Positions 1 to 4,616 of a stretch of DNA of 5,947 nt are shown piece after piece. The stretch lies in the NCBI GenBank assembly GCA_025455895.1, contig JALOLQ010000152.1:1-5947 (forward strand), written 5' to 3'. Origin of the DNA: Solirubrobacteraceae bacterium (GTDB taxonomy: Bacteria > Actinomycetota > Thermoleophilia > Solirubrobacterales > Solirubrobacteraceae). Position 1 is the stretch's first letter, and the number at the start of each line of letters is the position of its first letter. The position numbers and the translations under genes are program-made. The notes beneath the pieces are model-generated. The model saw only the letters and a program-made list of their open reading frames with translations, had not been told where the DNA came from and searched no databases.

Positions 1-1584
1 CACGCGCGTGGGGTCCGCGCCCTCCTTGTCGATCTTGTTCACCGCGACGACGATCGGGACCTCGGCGGCCTTCGCGTGGTCGATCGCCTCGTCGGTCTGC
101 GGCTTGGGCCCGTCGTCGGCCGCCACGACCACGACGGCCACGTCGGTCACGCGGGCGCCGCGGGCGCGCATCGCGGTGAACGCCTCGTGGCCCGGGGTGT
201 CCAGGAAGGTGATCGTCTTGCCGTTGTGGTGCACCTGGTAGGCGCCGATGTGCTGCGTGATGCCGCCGGCCTCGCCGGCCACGACGTCCGCCTCGCGGAT
301 CGCGTCGAGCAGCGAGGTCTTGCCGTGGTCGACGTGGCCCATGATCGTGACCACCGGGGGCCGCTCGACGAGGTCGCCCTCGTCGTCGTCGAAGACGAGC
401 TCGTCCTCGGCCTCCTCCGCCGCGGAGACGACCTCGACCTCCTTGTCCAGCGCCTCGGCGAGGACCATGATCGCCTCGTCCGAGAGCGTCTGGGTGAGCG
501 TCGCCATCTCGCCCATGACCATGAGCTGCTTGATGATCTCCGGGACCGGCACGCCGAGGTACTCGGCGACGTCCTTGACCGTCGAGCCGGAGGTGATGCG
601 GACCGCGTCGGTGGCCCCGTGCGCGCTCGTGTCGAGCGGCTGGACCACCTGCTCCTCGAGGAAGCGCCGGCGTCCGCGGCGGCGCCGGGGCCGGCGATGC
701 GGCGGACCGCCGCCGGGGCCACCGGGACCACCCGGGCCCCCGGGCCCCCCCGGGCCGCCGGGCCGGCGCGAGGCCTGCGAGTCGATCACCACGCGGCGGC
801 GCCCACCGGGACCGGCGGCCGGCCGCGCTCCCGACTGGGACTCGTCGCGCTTGGGCCGCTTCGGCGGCTCGGGCACGGAGATGATCTTCGGGCCCATGCC
901 GGGCGCCGGCGGCTCGGTGGACGGCTTGAGCTTCGGCTCCTCGGGCTTGGCCTTGGCGCCCTTGGCCGCGGGCTTCGCCTCCGCGGCGGGCGTCTCGGGC
1001 GTCTCGGCCTGCGGGGCGGCAGGAGCCTCGGCCGCGGCCGCGGGCGCCGCGGGTGACTCGGGCTGCGGGGCGGCAGGAGCCTCGGCCGCGGGCGCGGGAG
1101 CCGCGGGCGTCTCGGCCTGCCCGTGCTTGGCCGCGGTGCGCGGATCGCTGGGCAGGGCGGCCGGGCGCGGCTGGGCGCGCGGGCGGGGCATCGGCGGCGG
1201 CGGGGGCGCCCCGTCGCGCGGACCGCGCGGGCGGGGCATCGGCGGCGGCGTGTCGGGCTCGAAGACCCGTCGCCCGGCCGGCGCCGGAGCGGGCGTGTCG
1301 GGCTCGAAGACGCGACGCCCGGCGGGCGCCGGAGCCGGGGTCCGCGGGGGCGCGGCGGCGGCGCGCGGCGCCGCCCGGCCGGCGGGGGCCGCAGCAGCGG
1401 GGGCCGGGGCCTTCGGGGCGGGCGCGGCCTTCGCGGGGGCGGCGAGCGCGCGCAGCGCGTCGGCCTCCTCCACCGTCGAGGCCGCCGCCGTCGCCTCGAT
1501 GCCTGCGGCACGGAGGGACTCGAGGACCTCCTTGCTCGACAGGTTCTGTTCCTTGGCGATCTCGTGTACGCGCTTCTTGGCCAC
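1..1584 (-). CDS. infB: Translation initiation factor IF-2, N-terminal 528 residues (cut by left edge)
   Basis: IF-2 is the cytoplasmic GTPase that brings initiator fMet-tRNA to the 30S subunit and promotes 50S joining. The GTG start at 1584 gives MAKKRVHEIAKEQNLSSKEV, a classic IF2_N domain (about residues 1-48). Residues 49-270 are a Pro/Ala/Lys-rich linker with internal repeats. A GGP run (276-290) and an Arg-rich patch (297-307) follow, then the second N domain (about 325-388, TVKDVAEYLGVPVPEIIKQL). The G domain shows G1 GHVDHGKT (416-423), a GGIT switch I (about 441-444), G3 DTPGHEA (462-468) and G4 NKID (516-519). The window ends nine residues after NKID, so domains II, III and the fMet-tRNA-binding C domain lie outside. 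The start overlaps the ylxR stop by one base (TAGTG) and has no strong Shine-Dalgarno sequence, so translational coupling to ylxR is likely. No inactivating change is visible. Confidence 0.97.
   Translation of the reverse strand, partial: MAKKRVHEIAKEQNLSSKEVLESLRAAGIEATAAASTVEEADALRALAAPAKAAPAPKAPAPAAAAPAGRAAPRAAAAPPRTPAPAPAGRRVFEPDTPAPAPAGRRVFEPDTPPPMPRPRGPRDGAPPPPPMPRPRAQPRPAALPSDPRTAAKHGQAETPAAPAPAAEAPAAPQPESPAAPAAAAEAPAAPQAETPETPAAEAKPAAKGAKAKPEEPKLKPSTEPPAPGMGPKIISVPEPPKRPKRDESQSGARPAAGPGGRRRVVIDSQASRRPGGPGGPGGPGGPGGPGGGPPHRRPRRRRGRRRFLEEQVVQPLDTSAHGATDAVRITSGSTVKDVAEYLGVPVPEIIKQLMVMGEMATLTQTLSDEAIMVLAEALDKEVEVVSAAEEAEDELVFDDDEGDLVERPPVVTIMGHVDHGKTSLLDAIREADVVAGEAGGITQHIGAYQVHHNGKTITFLDTPGHEAFTAMRARGARVTDVAVVVVAADDGPKPQTDEAIDHAKAAEVPIVVAVNKIDKEGADPTRV
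715..759 (-). repeat. Gly-Gly-Pro run in the IF-2 linker
   Basis: Five consecutive GGP triplets (IF-2 residues 276-290) precede the Arg-rich patch HRRPRRRRGRRRF (296-308). Gly-rich plus basic tracts just ahead of the second N domain are common in actinobacterial IF-2 and probably form a flexible, RNA-attracted tether. The DNA is a C/G homopolymer-rich stretch (for example a seven-C run near 744-750), so it is a spot where sequencing errors could arise, although the frame here is intact. Confidence 0.75.
1251..1340 (-). repeat. 45-bp tandem duplication inside infB
   Basis: Two adjacent 45-bp units (1251-1295 and 1296-1340) differ at five positions by eye. They encode a perfect 15-residue tandem repeat, TPAPAPAGRRVFEPD, at IF-2 residues 82-96 and 97-111. 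A further TP-PP-MPRPR segment follows. A related PPPMPRPR octapeptide occurs at 113-120 and again at 129-136. The repeats fall in the low-complexity linker between the IF-2 N domains and keep the frame. Confidence 0.85.
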
Positions 1585-1835
1585 TAGCTCATCGATTCTA
1601 CGAAGTCCTCGGCAACCTCGGCCGGGCGCCGGAACGCCCGCGAGAAGGCCCTTCGGCGCGCCGCCGCATCGGCGCACGCCGCATCGCACACGTACGCGCC
1701 CCGTCCCGGCCGGCGCTGCGGCCGGTCGGCCACGACGCGCCCGTCCTCGAGCACGAGGCGGATCAGGGCGCCCTTCGGCGCCGTCCGCCCGCACGCGACA
1801 CAGCGCCGCCGCGGGACGTGGATGTGCGCCGCTAT
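1584..1835 (-). CDS. ylxR: YlxR / DUF448 RNA-binding protein, apparent ATA start
   Basis: An 83-residue reading frame lies between nusA and infB, the standard position of ylxR. It begins with RRRCVACGR (residues 9-17), continues KGALIRLV and has the hallmark GRGAYVCDAAC (44-54), matching the DUF448/YlxR fold. Cys12/Cys15 and Cys50/Cys54 form two pairs that could bind metal. The Bacillus subtilis homologue has been reported to bind RNase P RNA (RnpM). The start is odd: in this frame there is no ATG, GTG or TTG between about 2100 and the CxxC motif, and the first is GTG at codon 28, inside the domain. The best start is ATA at 1835-1833, giving MAAHIHVPRRRC. It overlaps the nusA TAG as ATAG and lies 8 nt after a GAGGAG. 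ATC at codon 5 or a nusA-ylxR frameshift are alternatives. The family call is firm; the start is not. Confidence 0.88.
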   Translation of the reverse strand: MAAHIHVPRRRCVACGRTAPKGALIRLVLEDGRVVADRPQRRPGRGAYVCDAACADAAARRRAFSRAFRRPAEVAEDFVESMS

Positions 1836-3337
1836 GCGGTCTGCTCCTCGGCCTCGCCGGCCCCGGCGGGCGCCTCGGCCGCGGCATCCTCGGCGAGCTC
1901 CGCCTCGGGCTCGAGACCGTCCTCGTCCGCCGCGGCCTCCGCCTCCGCGGCGGCAGACGCCTCCGCCGCGGCGACCGCGTCGGCGTAGGCCTGCTCGCCG
2001 ATCTCGACGAGGTCCGCCACGTCCTCCTGCGAGAGGTCCGGGTCCGACAGCCGCGCGATCGCGTCGTCGTCGAAGCCCTGGATGAAGAACACCGACGAGC
2101 CGGTGAAGCGCGACAGCGCCTGGTGGGCGGGAAGCCCGCAGTAGGCCGAGCCGGCGAGCGCCGCGTTCGGGCAGCGCCGGCCGTTGGTCAGCACCGTGGC
2201 GCAGCGGCCGCCGGTCTCCTCGACCTCGAAGCTCTCGTCGCTGCCCTCGGTGGCGAACTCGGTCTCCGAGCGGATGTCGATGCGCCAGCCGGTGAGCCGG
2301 GCCGCGAGCCGGGCGTTCTGGCCCTCGCGCCCGATCGCCAGCGACAGCTGGTCGTCGGGGACGATGACCGTCGCCTGGCGCTGCTCGTCGTCGACGAGCA
2401 CCTCGCGCACACGGGCCGGCGAGAGCGCCTTGGCCACGAACCGGGCGGGCTCGTCGTTGTAGGGGATGATGTCGATCTTCTCGCCGCGCAGCTCGGAGAC
2501 GACCATCCGCACGCGCGAACCGCGCGGACCGACGCAGGCGCCGACCGGGTCCACGCCGTCGGCGTAGGAGACGACCGCGATCTTCGAGCGGTAGCCGGGC
2601 TCGCGGGCGACGTTGGCGATCTCCACCAGGCCGTCGGCGATCTCCGGCACCTCGAGCTCGAAGAGGCTCTTGATGAGCTCGGGGTCGCGGCGGCTGAGGA
2701 TGATCGACGGCCCCTTCGTGGAGTTCGAGACCTCCTTGATCACGGCCTTCACGCGCTGGCCGTGGTCGTAGCGCTCGCCGTCGACCTGCTCGGAGCGCGG
2801 CAGCAGCGCCTCGACGCGCTCGCGCAGCTGCACGAGCGTGTACCGCGAGTCCGACTGCTGGACGATGCCCGTGACGAGCTCGCCGACGCGGTCCTGGTAC
2901 TCCTCGAACATCATGTCGCGCTCGGCCTCGCGGATCCGCTGGAGGATCACCTGCTTGGCCGTCTGCGCGGCGATCCGGCCGAAGTCGTCGGGCGTGACGT
3001 CGCGCTCGTCGATCTGGTCGCGGTGCAGCGCGAACTTCTCCGGGTCGATCTCCGGCTCCTGGGGCTCGACGTACTCGCCCGTCTCGGGGTCGAGGTAGGT
3101 GCCCTCGTCGATCGTCTCGACGATGAGCTGCGCCTCGAGCCGCTCGGGCACGATCAGCTCGATCACCCGGTAGTCGCCGGTCTCGGGATCCAGCTCGACG
3201 CGGGCGTACTTCGCCGCCCCGGGCTGCTTCTTGTACGCCGACAGCAGCGCGTCCTCGAGCGCGGCGATGAGCCGGTCGGGGCTGATGCCCTTCTCGGCGG
3301 CCAGGCCGCGCATGGCCTCAACGATCTCGCGAGACAT
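1832..3337 (-). CDS. nusA: Transcription termination/antitermination factor NusA with Cys/His C-terminal extension
   Basis: NusA binds RNA polymerase and nascent RNA and modulates pausing, intrinsic termination and antitermination. The 501-residue product starts MSREIVEAMRGLAAEKGISP. The RNAP-binding N-terminal domain covers about 1-145 and ends in FGRIAAQTAKQVILQRIREA. An S1 domain follows (about 150-215), then KH1 (about 228-300, GACVGPRGSRVRMV) and KH2 (about 305-360, LAIGREGQNARLAARLTGW). Actinobacterial NusA often stops near here (about 350 residues in mycobacteria). This one continues with C379-x9-C389-x10-C400-x4-H405, a segment FDDDAIARLSDPDLSQEDVA (422-441), and an Ala/Glu tail to 501. 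The N-terminal domain also carries an acidic insertion (about 57-98). The ATG at 3337 is 8 nt after a GGAGGAG in the end of rimP. The stop overlaps the proposed ylxR start. Confidence 0.97.
   Translation of the reverse strand: MSREIVEAMRGLAAEKGISPDRLIAALEDALLSAYKKQPGAAKYARVELDPETGDYRVIELIVPERLEAQLIVETIDEGTYLDPETGEYVEPQEPEIDPEKFALHRDQIDERDVTPDDFGRIAAQTAKQVILQRIREAERDMMFEEYQDRVGELVTGIVQQSDSRYTLVQLRERVEALLPRSEQVDGERYDHGQRVKAVIKEVSNSTKGPSIILSRRDPELIKSLFELEVPEIADGLVEIANVAREPGYRSKIAVVSYADGVDPVGACVGPRGSRVRMVVSELRGEKIDIIPYNDEPARFVAKALSPARVREVLVDDEQRQATVIVPDDQLSLAIGREGQNARLAARLTGWRIDIRSETEFATEGSDESFEVEETGGRCATVLTNGRRCPNAALAGSAYCGLPAHQALSRFTGSSVFFIQGFDDDAIARLSDPDLSQEDVADLVEIGEQAYADAVAAAEASAAAEAEAAADEDGLEPEAELAEDAAAEAPAGAGEAEEQTA
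1844..1849 (-). promoter_or_regulatory. Shine-Dalgarno sequence for ylxR
   Basis: GAGGAG on the minus strand, within the last codons of nusA, is separated by 8 nt from the proposed ATA start of ylxR. The spacing is optimal and is the main reason for preferring ATA at 1835 over the ATC four codons downstream. Confidence 0.55.
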
Positions 3338-3342
3338 GTCGC

Positions 3343-3762
3343 CTACTCCTCCACGAGGTTCGAACGGTGGATGTCGTCGTACGGGATCGCGATGACCCCG
3401 GTGTCGGCCGCGATCGTCACCTCGCGCTCGGAGGCTCCGACGAGCTCGCCGGTGAAGCTGCGGTGCCCGTCCCGCGCCTCGCGGGTGCGCACGCGCGCCC
3501 GCCGGCCGACGAAGCGGCGGAAGTGGTCGGGCTTCGTCAGCGGGCGCTCGCGGCCCGGCGAGGAGACCTCGAGGGCGTGCTCCTCGCGCACCTCGGGCAG
3601 CGCGTGGGTCACCCGCTCGCAGAGCCCGAGCGTGACGCCGTCGGGGTGGTCGATCGTCAACCGCACGACGCCGCCGGCGCGCTCGACGAGCAGCACCTCG
3701 ACCTGGGGCTCGGCGGCCGCCAGCGTCGTCTCGATGTCGCGTTGCAGGTCGTGATCGTTCAT
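3343..3762 (-). CDS. rimP: Ribosome maturation factor RimP
   Basis: RimP assists late maturation of the 30S subunit. The 139-residue product has the RimP N domain with VRLTIDHPDGVTLGLCERV (33-51) and the signature ALEVSSPGRERPL (63-75). A C-terminal SH3-like barrel follows (about 80-139, including FVGRRARV and FTGELVG). The length is near the short end of the family (E. coli about 150). The start chosen is ATG at 3762 (MNDHDLQRDI); a GTG at 3798 would add 12 residues but lies inside the terminator-like stem. The Shine-Dalgarno sequence is weak. It is the first gene of the operon, and nusA follows after 5 nt. The initiator tRNA gene that precedes rimP in E. coli is absent here. Confidence 0.95.
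   Translation of the reverse strand: MNDHDLQRDIETTLAAAEPQVEVLLVERAGGVVRLTIDHPDGVTLGLCERVTHALPEVREEHALEVSSPGRERPLTKPDHFRRFVGRRARVRTREARDGHRSFTGELVGASEREVTIAADTGVIAIPYDDIHRSNLVEE
3346..3352 (-). promoter_or_regulatory. Shine-Dalgarno sequence for nusA
   Basis: GGAGGAG on the minus strand lies in the final codons of rimP, 8 nt before the nusA ATG. It fixes the nusA start at 3337, although the frame stays open upstream to 3868 through rimP. Confidence 0.8.
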
Positions 3763-3776
3763 CGGGCCCAGAAATG

Positions 3777-3801
3777 AAAAAAGCGGGCGAGCGCCCACTT
3801 T
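3777..3801 (-). terminator. Intrinsic terminator-like hairpin in the rimP leader
   Basis: Read leftward, the RNA is AAAGUGGGC (3801-3793), loop GCUC, then GCCCGCUUU (3788-3780), with the U run continuing to 3777. That is a 9-bp stem with one G-U pair and a six-U tract (3782-3777). On the plus strand the wobble becomes a C-A mismatch, so the element favours leftward transcription. It ends 15 nt before the rimP ATG, with no gene between it and the probable promoter. It is therefore a leader attenuator candidate rather than a gene-end terminator. Confidence 0.7.
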
Positions 3802-3838
3802 CGGTCCTGCCCCGGCCGGTCACCCGGCCTTCGAAAGC
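3797..3838 (-). promoter_or_regulatory. Possible antiterminator enclosing a GUGA-loop hairpin
   Basis: In the leftward leader RNA, GGCCGG (3829-3824), GUGA (3823-3820) and CCGGCC (3819-3814) form a perfect 6-bp stem with a GNRA tetraloop. Flanking it, GCUUUCG (3838-3832) can pair with CGAAAGU (3803-3797) in seven pairs, one of them G-U. This outer helix uses the AAAGU that forms the base of the terminator 5' arm, so the two structures are mutually exclusive as drawn. The hairpin is clear; the regulatory reading is inference. Confidence 0.4.
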
Positions 3839-3847
3839 TGTCGCGCA

Positions 3848-3856
3848 AAGATAGCA
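3848..3856 (-). promoter_or_regulatory. Candidate extended -10 for the rimP-nusA-ylxR-infB operon
   Basis: The minus strand reads TGCTATCTT: an extended TGn followed by TATCTT (four of six matches to TATAAT). It is an A/T-rich island in very GC-rich DNA, just upstream of the structured leader. The -35 is weak (TTTCGC at 3877-3872, 18-nt spacer) and lies inside the start of the divergent gene. A transcript from about 3841 would have a leader of roughly 80 nt. Confidence 0.35.
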
Positions 3857-3858
3857 CC

Positions 3859-4272
3859 GTGAACCCACCCGGCGAAACGGCGGCGGCCGCCGCGATCGAG
3901 GCCTGCCTGGCCTCCGGAGGCGCGGACTGGCGGCGCGTGGCGCCGGGCGAGTGGGGCCTGCGCGCCGACGCGGCGGGCTGGCCGCTCGACGTCGGGCTGG
4001 CGCTGCGCGGGGGCCTGTTGCGCGCCCAGGCCGAGGTGCTCGCGCCGGGGCGCAGCGACCCGCGCGAGCTGCTCCGGCGCAACCGCCGGCTCGTGCTCGT
4101 GCGCTTCGGCCAGACGCGGGCCGGCGCGGTCTGGATCGCCGGTGAGCTGCCCGCGGCGGCGGTCAGCGCCGCGGAGGTCGACCGGCTGCTCGGCCTGCTC
4201 GTGCAGGCCGCGGACGACGTGCGCTCGGCCGCGGCGCAGGCTCAGGCCGCCTCGGCGCGGCGCCGGGCCTGA
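3859..4272 (+). CDS. YbjN / type III secretion chaperone-like small protein
   Basis: This 137-residue protein begins at GTG. The pattern matches the YbjN/T3SC-like fold common as stand-alone proteins in actinobacteria. A first helix (about 9-20) is followed by WRRVAPGEWGLRAD (24-37), strands DVGLALRGGLLRAQAEVL (44-61), the helix ELLRRNRRL (70-78), strands LVRFGQ and AVWIAGELP, and a last helix (about 103-124). The C terminus is a low-complexity Ala/Gln/Arg tail. Such proteins are thought to be chaperone- or adaptor-like; no secretion system is visible here and no specific partner can be named. No signal peptide or membrane segment is present. It diverges from rimP across about 96 nt and runs convergently into the TPR gene, overlapping it by 31 nt. 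There is no clear Shine-Dalgarno sequence before the GTG, so the start is less sure than the frame. Confidence 0.75.
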   Translation: MNPPGETAAAAAIEACLASGGADWRRVAPGEWGLRADAAGWPLDVGLALRGGLLRAQAEVLAPGRSDPRELLRRNRRLVLVRFGQTRAGAVWIAGELPAAAVSAAEVDRLLGLLVQAADDVRSAAAQAQAASARRRA

Positions 4273-4610
4273 TCGCGGTAGCGGCGGTAGTCGGCGCGCT
4301 CGGGCCGCAGGCACGCGGCCAGCGTGAGCGGCTGACGCGCCTCGTCGTGGCGCCCGAGCAGCTGCAGCGAGCGGCCCAGGCAGAAGAGGGCGTAGTCGTC
4401 GGTCGGCGCATGGTCGACGATCGCGCGGAACTCCTCGGCGGCCTCGCGGTACCGGTGCGCGCCGAACAGCGCGCGGCCGAGCGCCTCGCGGATCGAGTCC
4501 TTGCCGGGATCGAGGTCGCGCGCGCGGCGCAGCGGGATCACGGCGGCGTGGTGGTCGCCGTCCTCGAGGAGGCGCGTGCCGTTGCGGAAGAGCTCGTAGA
4601 CGTCGGCCAT
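4242..4610 (-). CDS. Tetratricopeptide repeat protein, three TPRs
   Basis: This 122-residue soluble protein is built almost entirely from three in-register 34-residue TPR units at about 5-38, 39-72 and 73-106. Each shows the G/A-x3-Y/F/L...A...P pattern (for example ALGRALFGAHRYREAAEEF, and CLGRSLQLLGRHDEARQPL). A basic C-terminal helix follows (YRRYRDQARRRAEAA). TPR stacks are protein-binding scaffolds, so a partner rather than an enzymatic role is expected. The ATG at 4610 lies 6 nt after the transglutaminase stop with no evident Shine-Dalgarno sequence, suggesting translational coupling and a shared function with that membrane protein. No signal peptide is present, so it is presumably cytoplasmic, on the same side as the transglutaminase C-terminal tail. 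The specific partner is unknown. Confidence 0.88.
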   Translation of the reverse strand: MADVYELFRNGTRLLEDGDHHAAVIPLRRARDLDPGKDSIREALGRALFGAHRYREAAEEFRAIVDHAPTDDYALFCLGRSLQLLGRHDEARQPLTLAACLRPERADYRRYRDQARRRAEAA

Positions 4611-4616
4611 GGCGGC

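Noticed and set aside
961..1440. A possible repeat array or mobile element from the repetitive GC-rich sequence
   Set aside because: It is the Ala/Pro-rich coding linker of infB, in frame throughout. There are no spacers, inverted ends or transposase.
248..3754. A plus-strand open frame of 1168 codons opposite infB, ylxR, nusA and rimP
   Set aside because: It is antisense to four recognisable conserved genes. The translation is low-complexity Ser/Arg/Gly/Ala with no family pattern, as expected from stop-poor GC-rich DNA.
3763..3798. An earlier GTG start for rimP at 3798
   Set aside because: It would place the start inside the terminator-like stem and add MGARPLFSFLGP, which is unlike RimP N termini. 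The ATG at 3762 gives a normal RimP beginning.
3763..3858. An initiator tRNA gene (metY-like) ahead of rimP, as in E. coli
   Set aside because: The 96-nt gap shows no cloverleaf, no CAT anticodon loop and no T-loop sequence. The stems present fit a terminator and a GNRA hairpin.
3338..3868. An N-terminal extension of NusA through the rimP region
   Set aside because: The extra 177 codons overlap rimP in another frame and are Arg/Ala-rich. The ATG at 3337 has an ideal Shine-Dalgarno sequence and a typical NusA N terminus.
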